Shown here in pieces: positions 54,292 through 63,241 of a DNA stretch of 64,000 nucleotides. Position 1 is the first letter of the stretch; every line of letters begins with the position of its first letter. Location: the NCBI GenBank assembly GCA_038916785.1, contig JBCLBO010000007.1:1-64000 (forward strand), in the 5' to 3' direction. A model generated the notes under the pieces. That model ran no database searches and was not told the DNA's origin. It saw nothing but the letters and a program-made list of their open reading frames with translations. The position numbers and the translations under genes were made by a program. This DNA comes from VFKU01 sp038916785 (GTDB lineage Bacteria > Hydrogenedentota > Hydrogenedentia > Hydrogenedentales > GCA-2746185).

Positions 54292-55548
54292 ATGAGCGCG
54301 CCCAGAATCAAACGACTCGCGACTTCCTTCTCGCTCGTACTCGGCTCGATCGCGCTGACGGTCCTCATGGTCCTAGCGGCCGATCGCGCGCTCGGCCGTT
54401 GGCTCGAGGATCCGCGCCTGACCGCAGGGCTGATTTTCCCGCCGCAGGTCGAGCTCGCGGTGAAGACCTACGAATACACCTACACCATCAAAACGAACAA
54501 TCTCGGCCTGCGCGACGAGCCCTACGACCTGCGTAAGCGCCCACAGATTCTCGTCGCCGCGATCGGCGACTCGTTCACCTTCGGCCAGGGCGTCGCGCTC
54601 GAAGACGCATGGGTCCAGCGCGTGGAGCGCAAGCTGCGCGAGAAGGGGCTGGACGTCGAAATCCTGAACCTCGGCCAGCCGGGCAGCTCGCCGCCGTTCT
54701 ACGCGCAACTGGCCGAGGAGTCCTTGTCGCTCCTCAAACCCGACCTCGTACTGGTGGACGTCCTTCAATCGAACGATTTCGAGCAGCTGGATCCAAACCA
54801 GACCTACGGCAAGGACGCCTATCGCCGTGAACCGCCGCTGCGCGCGGCGCTGCGGACCTGGTTTCCCAATCTGACCGACCTGGCCTACCGCGAGCGGGCG
54901 CAACAACTCGCCGAGCGCGAACGCCGCTCCAAAGGCGGCTGGAACCTGATGCAGAACCGGTGGAAGGAGCAATTCCCCAAGGTCCAGGCGAAGTTTGACG
55001 AGTTCGACGACTCGGCCCGCTTTACCTTCCTCAGTTTGCCCGATCCGATTCAGCAGGCCTTCTGGAACGGGGAGCTCGCGCCGCTGCTCTCGCTCATGTG
55101 CTCCGAGACCCTACGCATGCGGCGCCAGCATTGGTGGGAGCTCGATGTCAGCGCGCCGGAGGTCCAGGCCCGCATCGACATCGTCGGCGAGAGCCTCGCG
55201 CGCATCCGCCGCGCCGCGGAACCCTGGGGCGGGCGCACCGCCGTCCTCGCGCTGCCGCAGATGGAGAACGTCGATCCCTTCGGACGGGGCATGATGTACA
55301 AGACCTTCGGCATCCTCGAATGGCCGCCGCTGGACGACACCCGCGCGGACGACGCGATCCACCAATCCGCCGCGCGCGCAGGGTTGCCCAGCCACGACGT
55401 CACCGCAGCCTTCCGCGAGGCGGCCCGCCGGGAGCCGCTTTTCTATCCGCTCGACTCGCACATGACCGCCCGCGGCAACGAGGTCTACGCGGAACTAATC
55501 ACGCCGGTTGTCGAAGGCTACGTGCGCGCCATCGCCGAACGCCGATAA
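54292..55548 (+). CDS. membrane-anchored SGNH/GDSL hydrolase, copy 1
   Basis: 418 residues. One N-terminal membrane helix (about 12-32) is followed by a SGNH-fold domain outside the membrane. Block I is AAIGDSFTFGQGV (nucleophile Ser), block II is LGQPGSSPPFYA with the oxyanion Gly, block III is LVDVLQSNDF with Asn, and block V is LDSHMTARGNE with Asp and His. The catalytic set is therefore complete. Family members are esterases or O-acetyl hydrolases/transferases; the substrate is unknown. ATG 54292 is chosen because the frame upstream runs into a repeat and terminator. It is a tandem paralogue of the next gene. Confidence 0.85.
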   Translation: MSAPRIKRLATSFSLVLGSIALTVLMVLAADRALGRWLEDPRLTAGLIFPPQVELAVKTYEYTYTIKTNNLGLRDEPYDLRKRPQILVAAIGDSFTFGQGVALEDAWVQRVERKLREKGLDVEILNLGQPGSSPPFYAQLAEESLSLLKPDLVLVDVLQSNDFEQLDPNQTYGKDAYRREPPLRAALRTWFPNLTDLAYRERAQQLAERERRSKGGWNLMQNRWKEQFPKVQAKFDEFDDSARFTFLSLPDPIQQAFWNGELAPLLSLMCSETLRMRRQHWWELDVSAPEVQARIDIVGESLARIRRAAEPWGGRTAVLALPQMENVDPFGRGMMYKTFGILEWPPLDDTRADDAIHQSAARAGLPSHDVTAAFREAARREPLFYPLDSHMTARGNEVYAELITPVVEGYVRAIAERR

Positions 55549-55598
55549 ATGAGCGTCCGCTTCGCGCCGTCCCCGCGGCGGTGGTATGCTACCCTTTC

Positions 55599-56837
55599 AT
55601 GCTAATGAACACGGCATCACTCAGCCGCCTGTTCGTATCCACTGCGCTTACGATCGCTTCAATCATTTTCGCGATTCTGCTGGTCGTGGGACTGGATCGC
55701 GCACTGGGCCGCTGGGTCGGCGACCCGCGACTCACGGCCGGCCTGATCTTTCCGCCGCAGGTCGAACTCGCCGTCAAGACTTACGAGTACAACTACACCA
55801 TCAAGACAAACAACCTCGGCCTGCGCGACGAGGACTACGATCCGCTAAAACGCCCCCAAGTCCTAATCGCCGCCATCGGCGATTCCTTCACCTTCGGCCA
55901 AGGCGTCAACATCCAGGACACCTGGGTGCAGCGGGTCGAAAAGGGCCTTCGCGCGAAGGGGCTCGATGTCGAAATTCTGAACCTGGGCCAGCCGGGCAGT
56001 TCGCCCCCGTACTACGCGCAGCTCGCGGAAGAGGCGCTGCCTGTCCTCAAACCCGACCTTGTCCTGGTCGGGGTACTGCAGTCGAACGACTTCGAGACGC
56101 TGGATCCGAAGCAGGACTACGACGACATCACGTATCGCCGCGAGCCGCGGGGACGCGCGACGATGCGCGCCTGGTTCCCCAATCTGATCAATCTGGCCTA
56201 CCGCGAACAGGCAAGGCAACTCGCGGATCGCGAACAACGTTCGCGCGGCCGCTGGAACCTGATCCAGCTTCGATGGAAGGAGGACTTCCAGAAGTACTAC
56301 GCCAGTATCGACTCCTACGACGAAGGCGCGCGCTACTCATTCCTCAGCCTCCCCACGCCGATTCAGGACGCATTGCGCGACGGCTTGCTGCCGCCGCTCA
56401 TGATGTACCTCTGCGCAGACTCACTCCGGATGCAGCGCCAACGCTGGTGGGACCTCGAGGTCGACTCCCCCGACATGCAATGGCGCATCGACCTCGTCGC
56501 GCGCAGCCTCGCGCGCATCGGCCGCGCCGCGGAGCTGTGGGGCGGCCGGACCGCCGTGCTCTCGCTGCCGCTGATGGAGAACACCGACCCCTTCGCGCGG
56601 GAAACCCTGTACCGCCTCTTCGGCGTGCTCGAACGGCCCGGATTGGACGATACCCGCGCCGCCGGCGCCGCCGGGCTCCCCAGCCACGAAGTGACTGCCG
56701 GATTCCGCGAAGCCGCGCGCCAGGAACCGTTGTTCTATCCCCTCGACTCCCACATGACCGCCCGCGGAAACGAAGTCCTCGCCAATCTGCTCGAACCAGT
56801 GATTGAACGATACGTACGCGAAATCACAGACCGCTGA
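55599..56837 (+). CDS. membrane-anchored SGNH/GDSL hydrolase, copy 2
   Basis: 412 residues, clearly paralogous to the preceding gene across its whole length; for example ALGRWVGDPRLTAGLIFPPQ and IKTNNLGLRDE are shared nearly exactly. An N-terminal helix (about 12-32) and the SGNH blocks are intact: IGDSFTFGQGV, GQPGSSPPYYA, LQSNDF and LDSHMTARGNE. TGGTATGCT upstream could be an extended -10 of its own. Tandem duplication followed by divergence suggests related but different substrates, perhaps an extracellular polysaccharide. Confidence 0.85.
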   Translation: MLMNTASLSRLFVSTALTIASIIFAILLVVGLDRALGRWVGDPRLTAGLIFPPQVELAVKTYEYNYTIKTNNLGLRDEDYDPLKRPQVLIAAIGDSFTFGQGVNIQDTWVQRVEKGLRAKGLDVEILNLGQPGSSPPYYAQLAEEALPVLKPDLVLVGVLQSNDFETLDPKQDYDDITYRREPRGRATMRAWFPNLINLAYREQARQLADREQRSRGRWNLIQLRWKEDFQKYYASIDSYDEGARYSFLSLPTPIQDALRDGLLPPLMMYLCADSLRMQRQRWWDLEVDSPDMQWRIDLVARSLARIGRAAELWGGRTAVLSLPLMENTDPFARETLYRLFGVLERPGLDDTRAAGAAGLPSHEVTAGFREAARQEPLFYPLDSHMTARGNEVLANLLEPVIERYVREITDR

Positions 56838-56871
56838 CCCACACCCTCAAGCCATACTCCAATCCATCCCC

Positions 56872-56952
56872 GTGGCGGCGGGCGTCCCCGCCCGCCTTCG
56901 CGCGGCAACCCGAACCAGCCAGGGGAAGGCGGGCGAGGACGCCCGCCGCCAC
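56872..56952. repeat. GC-rich inverted repeat between convergent genes
   Basis: GTGGCGGCGGGCGTCCCCGC followed by CCGCCTTC (56872-56899) faces its reverse complement at 56925-56952 with one mismatch; the loop is 25 bases. It sits between the plus-strand hydrolase and the minus-strand deacetylase genes and may block read-through in both directions. Confidence 0.8.
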
Positions 56953-57079
56953 CGAGCGAGCGGTTGTCCGGCAAACTCGGAAGGATGCCAATGCGAAACC
57001 ATATACTTATGTTTACTATTCCGGGGACACGACACTAGTCAGCCTCTGCGATATTCCCGACGTGTCACTGGCGCGCCGC

Positions 57080-57994
57080 TCATTCGCCGCGTAGCGCGGC
57101 GAAGTGTGCCACGGCGCTCTCGCCGAGCGCGCGCAAGTGGTAGCCGCCCTCGAGCAGCGAAACGATCCGGCCCTGCGCCAGGTGCTTGACCATCCGCGTC
57201 ATGCGCGCGAAGTCCCCGGCCTGCAGATTTTGATCCGAAAGGGGATCGAGCACATGCGCATCGAAGCCACACGAGAGGAGAAGAAAATCCGGCGCGAAGG
57301 ACTCCAGCTCGGGCACGATTTTTTTCTCGATGGCATCGAGCCACACCTCCGCAGCGGTACCGGCGGGCATCGGAAGGTTTAGCGTGGTGTTGTGTGCGCC
57401 GCGTTCCTCGGCGCGGCCCGTGCCGGGGTAGTGCGGCCACTGGTGCAGGCTCACGTAGTAGACCGTCGGGTCGTCGTAGAACGAATGCTGTGTGCCGTTG
57501 CCGTGGTGCACGTCCCAGTCCAGTATCGCGATGCGATTCAGGCCCGCCTCCGCCTGGAGCCAGCGCGCGGCGATCGCGACGTTGTTGAACAGGCAAAACC
57601 CCATCGCGCGGTCCGCCTCGGCATGGTGCCCGGGCGGACGCATCGCGCTGAACGCGTTGTCCGCCGCGCCCGAGATCACCGCCTTGCACGCCTCGATCGC
57701 GCCGCCGGCCGCCAGCAGCGCCGCGTCCCACGAAGCCGGCGCCATGTACGTGTCCGGGTCGTCGTAGGGCGCGGCGGCCAGACAGGTCCCGCGGATCGTC
57801 TCGATGTGCTCCTCGGTGTGGATGCGCAGCAGGTCGGCCCGGGTCGCCGGGCGCGGCTCGATGCGCGGCGGATTCAGCCCCGCCTGCTCAAACGCATCCC
57901 TCACCGCGATCAGCCGTGCGGCGCACTCCGGGTGGCCCTGCGGCGTCTCGTGCAGCAGACCCGCCTCGGAAAATATGAATGCCGTCTTTCCCAT
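57080..57994 (-). CDS. histone deacetylase-family (AcuC/acetylpolyamine) hydrolase
   Basis: Zinc amidohydrolase of the arginase/deacetylase fold. RPPGHHAE holds the charge-relay His pair, ILDWDVHHGNGTQ the zinc Asp and His, and LSCGFDAHVLDPL the second zinc Asp. EGGYHLRAL is the Gly-rich end. Bacterial members remove acetyl groups from acetyl-CoA synthetase, polyamines or similar small amines; the substrate here is open. 304 residues from ATG 57994. Upstream in-frame starts at 58018 and 58045 lack support. Confidence 0.9.
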   Translation of the reverse strand: MGKTAFIFSEAGLLHETPQGHPECAARLIAVRDAFEQAGLNPPRIEPRPATRADLLRIHTEEHIETIRGTCLAAAPYDDPDTYMAPASWDAALLAAGGAIEACKAVISGAADNAFSAMRPPGHHAEADRAMGFCLFNNVAIAARWLQAEAGLNRIAILDWDVHHGNGTQHSFYDDPTVYYVSLHQWPHYPGTGRAEERGAHNTTLNLPMPAGTAAEVWLDAIEKKIVPELESFAPDFLLLSCGFDAHVLDPLSDQNLQAGDFARMTRMVKHLAQGRIVSLLEGGYHLRALGESAVAHFAALRGE

Positions 57995-58102
57995 CGCTCC
58001 GCCTACGATAGCATCCATGCCCCGGCCGGCGCGCACAGGTTGCATCCGTGTTCCGGCGATGACAAACTATAGGCTCCGAATTGCAGCCACGCCGAATCCC
58101 GC

Positions 58103-58528
58103 ATGACCGATCCTGCGCCCCAAACCCTGCATACCATCGCCCGCCGCGCGCGGGTGCGCGGCGTGCGCGCGTCGCTCCTGGCGTCGCTCCTGCTCGCCGG
58201 CGCGGCCTACGCACTCTCGGGAACAGTCGCCGCCGAAGGCGTCATGCTCGGCGGGATCGCGGGCGCACTGGGGTTCTGGGCGCTGTCGCTGCGGCTCGAA
58301 CGCATCGCCACGGTGCGGCCGGACAAGCTGCAAGTCGCCGCGACGATCTGGACTTTTTACCGGATCACGATCTATGCGGTGTTTCTCTTCGTCGCCTATC
58401 GCCTGGATACCCGCGACTCGCACGGCCTGCTCGGAGGAATCGCGGGGCTACTCTCCACTCGGTTCGCGGTGACCTTTCTCGCCCTCCGCGATTCGCGCGC
58501 CGCGCATCGATCCGAAGCGTCGAACTGA
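58103..58528 (+). CDS. four-helix membrane protein, possibly AtpI-like
   Basis: 141 residues with four predicted membrane helices (about 22-40, 44-62, 79-99, 108-127). There is a basic N-terminus and an arginine-rich loop (SLRLERIATVRPDK). Size, topology and the charged TF-A-LR end resemble ATP synthase protein I (AtpI/UncI), an assembly factor for the c-ring. No atp genes are in the window, so this is tentative. Divergent from the deacetylase gene, 108 bases away. Confidence 0.5.
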   Translation: MTDPAPQTLHTIARRARVRGVRASLLASLLLAGAAYALSGTVAAEGVMLGGIAGALGFWALSLRLERIATVRPDKLQVAATIWTFYRITIYAVFLFVAYRLDTRDSHGLLGGIAGLLSTRFAVTFLALRDSRAAHRSEASN

Positions 58529-58584
58529 CAACGATTGCGCGCCGCCGGCCATCGGTTCTTCGTTTCCTTCTGTAAAAAATCCCT

Positions 58585-59307
58585 TCACCGTTTGCCCGCA
58601 CGAAGCTCCCACCACAGCCGCATCACATCGCGCAGTCCGCGCCAGTACCGCTCGATGCCGAATTTCGATCGGCCGTACCGGCGCGGATGATGACGCACCG
58701 CGATCTCGCCGACGCGATACCCGCGCGCGGCGGCGATCACGGGAATTAAGCGATGGTAGTCGCGCTTGAGCTCGAGTCCCTGGGCGACCTCGATCCGCAT
58801 CGCCTTGAACCCGCAATTGATGTCGTGCAACCGCAGCCCAAACAGGCGCGCCGTGAAACCATTAAAGACCCGCGACGCCCAGCGTTTGTGCCAGGGGTCC
58901 TGGCGATCGGCCTTCCACCCGCAGACCAGGTCGCAGCCCTCATCCAGCGCGGCGAGGAACCTCGGGATCTCCGCGGGGTCATCTTGAAGGTCGCTGTCCA
59001 GCGTCACCACGACGTCGCCCGTCGCGCGCGCAAACCCTTCCGCCAACGCCGCCGTCTTGCCGCGATTCACGGGAAAGTGAACGGCCTCGACCGCGGCATT
59101 CCCCCGGGCCGCCTCGTCGCACCGGGCGGCGGAACCGTCCGTACTGCCGTCGTCCACCAGAATGACGCGGCACCCATACGGCGCCGCGGCCGCAAACACC
59201 GCATCGACCAGCGGCAAAATCGTCCGTTCCTCGTTAAAAACGGGAATCACTACGCACAATGGTTTCGCGACTGTCAAGATGAATCGTCCTGCCGCCAAAG
59301 CGCGCAC
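58585..59307 (-). CDS. family 2 glycosyltransferase, dolichol-phosphate-mannose-synthase type
   Basis: GT-A fold transferase. VVIPVFNEERTI and VILVDDGSTDGS form the nucleotide-sugar site, VVTLDSDLQDDP the metal-binding DxD, and DINCGFKAMR the acceptor loop. 240 residues without C-terminal membrane helices, like DPM1-type enzymes that move a sugar to a polyprenyl phosphate. A short in-frame GTG (59307) is used; TTG 59277 with AGGA upstream is an alternative. No glycan cluster surrounds it. Divergent from the lipoprotein gene. Confidence 0.9.
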   Translation of the reverse strand: MRALAAGRFILTVAKPLCVVIPVFNEERTILPLVDAVFAAAAPYGCRVILVDDGSTDGSAARCDEAARGNAAVEAVHFPVNRGKTAALAEGFARATGDVVVTLDSDLQDDPAEIPRFLAALDEGCDLVCGWKADRQDPWHKRWASRVFNGFTARLFGLRLHDINCGFKAMRIEVAQGLELKRDYHRLIPVIAAARGYRVGEIAVRHHPRRYGRSKFGIERYWRGLRDVMRLWWELRAGKR

Positions 59308-59434
59308 GCGCCGATGCAGTTGGTCCCGAAGGTTGTTCCCGTGGCTGGAAACTGTATAGCATAATCGGATATTGAGTTCTCGGCGGGCCTCCGCCTTGCA
59401 CTACTTCTGGAAAGTATCGAGGGAGGTGATTTCG

Positions 59435-60334
59435 ATGTCGCCACTATTTCGTGTGTCCGCCATCCGCACAACCGGGATCGTGTGTGCGATGCTCGCCTGC
59501 GCCCTGCTCGCGTCGTGCAGCAAGGCGGCCAAACAGACGCTGCGATTGAATCTGGTCCCCGGCAATACCTACGCCTTGTCGGTCCGGACCTCCAGCGACG
59601 CGGTGATTGCCGGACCGGACGGGAACAATATCCCGATTGCGGCTACCAGCGTGAACCGTTTCACGCTGCAAGCGGGAGAGGTGGATTTCCGCGGCGACAC
59701 TTTCGTGTCCGCTCAAGCGGGGGACACCGAGTTTCCGTTCGTATTCGTTCCGCTCGCGGCGATTTTCAAGACGTACACCTTCGGCATCAAGCTCTCTCCC
59801 ATTGGGCGGATCAGCGAGTTTGTCAATACGGAAACGATGCGAGAGGGGATTCGAGGCTCGCTCGCGGCACTGGGCTCCGGGACGACGATCTACGGGAACA
59901 CAACGCCGGACGCTGCCATCGCGTTGATATCCGACGACGGCCTTCGCTCGATGATCGAACCCGTCACGGCGATTTGGCCCGAGGCGCCGGTGGCGCCCGG
60001 CGACGAATGGAATGGGCCAGATACCTATTCCCCCGCGTTCCACACGATCGCGTCCTCGCGGTATCGGCTCAAATCCTGGGATGATTCGGAAGTCAAGATT
60101 CACGTGGAAATTGAGATTCGGCCGGCTGGCGATCGGGCGCGCGATCCGAACCGGCTGCACGTCGGCGACACCAGCGGTCAAGGGACCGGAGAAATCCGAG
60201 TCGACCCAATGCTCGGCACCATCCGATCGTACGAGGTGACTCAAGAAACCAGCGGCTCGTTCAAGGGCACAGACGGTGTCGAATACAAGACGACGGCTAC
60301 GTCGCGCATTCAGGCGGAACTGACTGCGCGGTAA
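59435..60334 (+). CDS. lipoprotein with DUF6263-like features
   Basis: 299 residues with a lipoprotein signal: a positive N-terminus, a hydrophobic stretch and lipobox LLASC with Cys28. The mature part begins KQTLRLNLVPGNTYALSV, which resembles the start of DUF6263-type proteins. There are many beta strands, and a later region GEIRVDPMLGTIRSYEV. No enzymatic motifs. Serine at +2 predicts outer-membrane sorting if Lol rules apply. GGAGGTGA gives a near-perfect ribosome-binding site for ATG 59435. Its 3' end overlaps the convergent rluD by 25 bases. Confidence 0.75.
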   Translation: MSPLFRVSAIRTTGIVCAMLACALLASCSKAAKQTLRLNLVPGNTYALSVRTSSDAVIAGPDGNNIPIAATSVNRFTLQAGEVDFRGDTFVSAQAGDTEFPFVFVPLAAIFKTYTFGIKLSPIGRISEFVNTETMREGIRGSLAALGSGTTIYGNTTPDAAIALISDDGLRSMIEPVTAIWPEAPVAPGDEWNGPDTYSPAFHTIASSRYRLKSWDDSEVKIHVEIEIRPAGDRARDPNRLHVGDTSGQGTGEIRVDPMLGTIRSYEVTQETSGSFKGTDGVEYKTTATSRIQAELTAR

Positions 60335-61326
60335 CGGCGCAAGGCTTGCAGTACGCGGGCAAAGTCTTCTGGCGGCGGCGCGGAATAGTGGAGCCGTTCG
60401 CCCGAGGCCGGATGGTCAAAGCCGAGCACTTCGGCGTGCAGCGCTTGGCCTTTGAGGCCCTCCAGTGCGGCCCGTAGTCCCGCAGGTACTTCCCATTCCG
60501 AGAAGTCCGTCACGCCATAGAGCGGATCGCCGAGGACCGGCCGGCCGACGTAGCGCATGTGTACGCGGATCTGGTGTGTGCGGCCGGTCTCGAGTTCGAG
60601 GGACACCAGACTCGCCACGCCGAAGCGCTCGAGCACGCGGTAGCGCGTGATCGCCTCGCGCGCCAACGGCGAATGGATGCCCATCTTCTTGCGGTCGCCG
60701 GTGCTACGGCCGATGGCGGCCCGGATCACGCCGGCGTCCTCTTGGAAGTCCCCCTTCACCAGCGCGACGTAGCGCCGCTCGAAACTGTGCTCGCGCGCCT
60801 GGCGGCCCAGCCGATCCAGCGCCAGCGCCGTCTTGGCGACCACCATGACGCCCGAGGTGTCGCGATCGAGCCGGTGCACAATCCCCGGGCGGATCCACGC
60901 TTCGTCGCCGCCTTCTTCGGCGCCCAAGGGGCGCTGGAAATCCGGGCAGTGATAGAGCACCGCGTTGACGAGCGTGCCCGAGGCGTGGCCGGGCGCGGGA
61001 TGGACCACGAGGCCCGCGGGCTTGTTCACCACGAGCACGTGCTCGTCCTGGAAAAGAATGTCGAGCGGAATCGCTTCGGGGGTCAGCGTGATGGTCGCCG
61101 GCGGCGGCAGCGCGATGACGATCGTGTCGCCCACCGAAGTGTTCAGACTCGGGCGAAGCGCCCCGCGTCCGTTCACCGTGACGCGCCCGGCCTTGATGGC
61201 CGCCTGCACGACGCTGCGCGAGACGTCCTCTAGCCGGCCCGCGAGAAACACGTCGAGCCGCAGGCCGGCCTCGGCGGCTTCGGCCTGGAACTCGATCGGT
61301 GCGGAGGTTGAATGGGATTCGATCAT
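60310..61326 (-). CDS. rluD: 23S rRNA pseudouridine synthase, RluD family
   Basis: Isomerises uridines of the 23S rRNA helix 69 region. An N-terminal S4 RNA-binding domain (RLDVFLAGRLEDVSRSVVQA) precedes the catalytic domain, with the catalytic Asp154 in VHRLDRDTSG. ELETGRTHQIRVHM and PVLGDPLYG are the conserved motifs. 338 residues. Downstream of rpsU in the same direction but separated from it by a terminator. Confidence 0.95.
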   Translation of the reverse strand: MIESHSTSAPIEFQAEAAEAGLRLDVFLAGRLEDVSRSVVQAAIKAGRVTVNGRGALRPSLNTSVGDTIVIALPPPATITLTPEAIPLDILFQDEHVLVVNKPAGLVVHPAPGHASGTLVNAVLYHCPDFQRPLGAEEGGDEAWIRPGIVHRLDRDTSGVMVVAKTALALDRLGRQAREHSFERRYVALVKGDFQEDAGVIRAAIGRSTGDRKKMGIHSPLAREAITRYRVLERFGVASLVSLELETGRTHQIRVHMRYVGRPVLGDPLYGVTDFSEWEVPAGLRAALEGLKGQALHAEVLGFDHPASGERLHYSAPPPEDFARVLQALRRYRAVSSA

Positions 61327-61330
61327 GGTT

Positions 61331-61368
61331 GAAATAAACCGGGCAGGACCGCCGAGCGGTCCTGCCCG
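61331..61368 (-). terminator. intrinsic terminator after rpsU
   Basis: CGGGCAGGACCG (61340-61351) pairs perfectly with CGGTCCTGCCCG (61357-61368) around a five-base loop. On the minus strand it is followed by GTTTATTTC. It lies 36 bases after the rpsU stop codon and just before the rluD start, so rluD may depend on read-through. Confidence 0.8.
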
Positions 61369-61404
61369 AATGTTGTGTCTAGGTCTGCGCTGACCGCGAC
61401 GGGA

Positions 61405-61608
61405 TCAGTGGGTCGGCGTAGTGGGTTCTTGAGACTGCGCTTGCCTCGCGATGGCCTTGGCGAGCTTGCGGCGGCGGCGTTCGCTGGGCTTCTCGTAGTA
61501 ATTGATCTCTTTGAGACGCTGCATGAGCCCCTCCTTGTTGCACTTCTTCTTGAAGCGCCGCAAGGCCTTTTCGAAAGGCTCATCGGGTCTGACACGGACT
61601 TTCGTCAC
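61405..61608 (-). CDS. rpsU: 30S ribosomal protein S21
   Basis: Small basic protein near the mRNA exit region. VRVRPDEPFEKALRRFKKKC and YYEKPSERRRRKLAKAIAR are diagnostic. 67 residues. GTG start; GGAGG lies ten bases upstream. A consensus-like promoter at 61707-61735 drives it. Confidence 0.96.
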   Translation of the reverse strand: MTKVRVRPDEPFEKALRRFKKKCNKEGLMQRLKEINYYEKPSERRRRKLAKAIARQAQSQEPTTPTH

Positions 61609-62036
61609 GCGGAACCAACCTCCCTTCGGAATCGGAATACTCGGGCCGGCCGCGCGGGTGACGTCTGCCGAGCGGCCGGGAAAATGGATCGACCGAGTAA
61701 CGCTTGAGTATAGCAGCCGTGGGACCCAATGGCAAGGCGACGAACCGCGCCATCTACGATCTAGCCGAAGGGGGTATCGTCACGCCGGTTGCGATCTTCC
61801 GAGGGAAGCTCGTTCCGCGTGCTCCCCTGGGAATGGCAACCGCGCAACGTGGGGCAGCTTACGGCGAAGATCAATCGATGTCGGTCGCATGACCCAAGCA
61901 TACGACCGTATCTACAATAAATTAAAATGCTCTAGACGGTGTTCAGATTGGTTGAAGAGATGAGCGGCGGAACTCGCGAACCAGATCACATGCTGGGCAT
62001 CGCCGCTACAACCGGTATTTCTCTTCCTAGTCCGAA
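61609..62036. other. intergenic region upstream of rpsU
   Basis: It contains the rpsU promoter. A plus-strand frame (61704-61892, TTG start, 62 codons, ending GEDQSMSVA) has no family features or ribosome-binding site, and I do not call it a gene. The stretch 61900-62036 is AT-richer and shows nothing recognisable. Confidence 0.4.
61707..61735 (-). promoter_or_regulatory. promoter of rpsU
   Basis: On the minus strand TTGCCA (complement of 61730-61735), a 17-base spacer and TATACT (complement of 61707-61712). Each box matches five of six consensus bases. About 95 bases before the rpsU start codon. Confidence 0.7.
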
Positions 62037-62702
62037 CTATTTCTGCAATTTCTGAATTCGCGCTTCCAGATCCGGGATATCACTGGGCCTAAAGAAGTGA
62101 TTCTGTGGTTCCCCGAAATTCAGGTAGTACACGCCAGCCTTACTTACACTCTTATCGCCGAATTCGATAAGCTTAGCCAGCCCAATTTCAAGGTAATAAC
62201 GCGCGGCGGCATGGAGGATAAGCACGTCACGCTCATTAAGACCGTCACCAGGAGCTAGAGGCAAGGAGATTCGGGGATCTTTAGAAATGTGCAGACCTTT
62301 GGGATCGGCGGGGCGCTTCGTATCCAGCGATTTGCTGGCGATCCAGCGAGCTACCTGGCCACTCTTACCTTCTACTTCACCGTCGTAATACGGAGACACC
62401 CGCGCCCAACCGTTCTTTGTCTCGTAGACCTCCTCGGCTTGTCCCTTATAGGACCGATTGGTTACTTCCGCACCCGCATCTGGAGCGAGTCGCACCTCTG
62501 CGACCTCAACGATTACGTACTGAGTGGAAGGTGTTTTAGATCCGCTAGTGCTCACGGGGGTCGAACTGGAAGATTTTGGTTCAACAGTCGCATTCGGTGT
62601 CGCCTCCGCCTGATTCTGCGCATCTGCCGCGGTCGAATTGAAACTGAACAGCCCGACAAGAGCGACAACTCCGGCAGTGAGAGAGAAAGTAGCTGATCTC
62701 AT
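62037..62702 (-). CDS. exported protein with SH3-like domain
   Basis: 221 residues. A signal peptide (about 1-28, ending ADA) is followed by a Ser/Thr/Pro-rich linker. A bacterial SH3-like segment follows (about 60-125: YVIVEVAEVRLAPDAGAEV, with NGWARVSPYYDGEVEGKSGQ). The C-terminal ~90 residues include LILHAAARYYLEIGLAKLIE and match nothing I know. Bacterial SH3 domains often bind peptidoglycan. It is AT-richer than the neighbouring core genes and lies next to an IS30 remnant, so it may be acquired. Confidence 0.65.
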   Translation of the reverse strand: MRSATFSLTAGVVALVGLFSFNSTAADAQNQAEATPNATVEPKSSSSTPVSTSGSKTPSTQYVIVEVAEVRLAPDAGAEVTNRSYKGQAEEVYETKNGWARVSPYYDGEVEGKSGQVARWIASKSLDTKRPADPKGLHISKDPRISLPLAPGDGLNERDVLILHAAARYYLEIGLAKLIEFGDKSVSKAGVYYLNFGEPQNHFFRPSDIPDLEARIQKLQK

Positions 62703-62758
62703 ACGTGTGCTCCCAATAGGGTTTAGATGGCTCTAACATAGCAAATTCTTGCGCGGAT

Positions 62759-62989
62759 TCAAAGTCTACGTGCAACAACCCGCCGAAAGACTTCTGCGGG
62801 GGTCCGGTAGCCGAGTTTCTTTCTGGGTCGATTGTTTAGCTTGTCGATGTAGGTTGTCAACTCGTTCTGGGTCAGTCCCTTGAAGCAGGTCTTCTTGGGA
62901 AGGTATTGGCGCAACAGGCCGTTGGTGTTTTCGTTGATGGCGCGCTGGCATGGGCAGTAGGGCTCGGCGAAGTAGGTCACGTCGTACAT
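62759..62989 (-). pseudogene. IS30-family transposase remnant (C-terminal end)
   Basis: The 76-codon frame carries the C-terminal integrase-core landmark NENTNGLLRQYLPKK plus NNRPRKKLGYRTPAEVF, typical of IS30-family transposases. The first two catalytic acidic residues and the helix-turn-helix are missing. The sequence before the fragment does not continue the family, so this is a truncated, inactive copy. No intact terminal inverted repeats are visible. Confidence 0.85.
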
Positions 62990-63113
62990 GACGCGGTTGA
63001 TGTGGCGGACTTCGTTGCGGATGCGGGTGGAAGCGCGGGCGAGGACTTCGGGGGGAGGCGGGAGTGCTAGCAGCCGGCGGACTCTCAGAAATGAAGACGT
63101 GACGCCCTAATCG

Positions 63114-63140
63114 CGAGTACCATGTACGTTTAAGTACTCG
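63114..63140. promoter_or_regulatory. palindrome upstream of the MNT/HEPN pair
   Basis: CGAGTAC (63114-63120) and GTACTCG (63134-63140) are exact inverted repeats 13 bases apart, about 100 bases before the nucleotidyltransferase start. It could be an operator for the pair or a relic of the adjacent mobile element. Confidence 0.3.
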
Positions 63141-63241
63141 ATTGTAGAGGCCGGTGAGTACGACCGGGCCATCCCTCGCACGGATTCGCGCGCTGCATTG
63201 TGCGCCGGGTAAAATATTGCCGGTACCTCGGGAGCCGTTCC

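Noticed and set aside
61704..61892. Small plus-strand frame upstream of rpsU
   Set aside because: TTG start inside the rpsU promoter, no ribosome-binding site and no family match.
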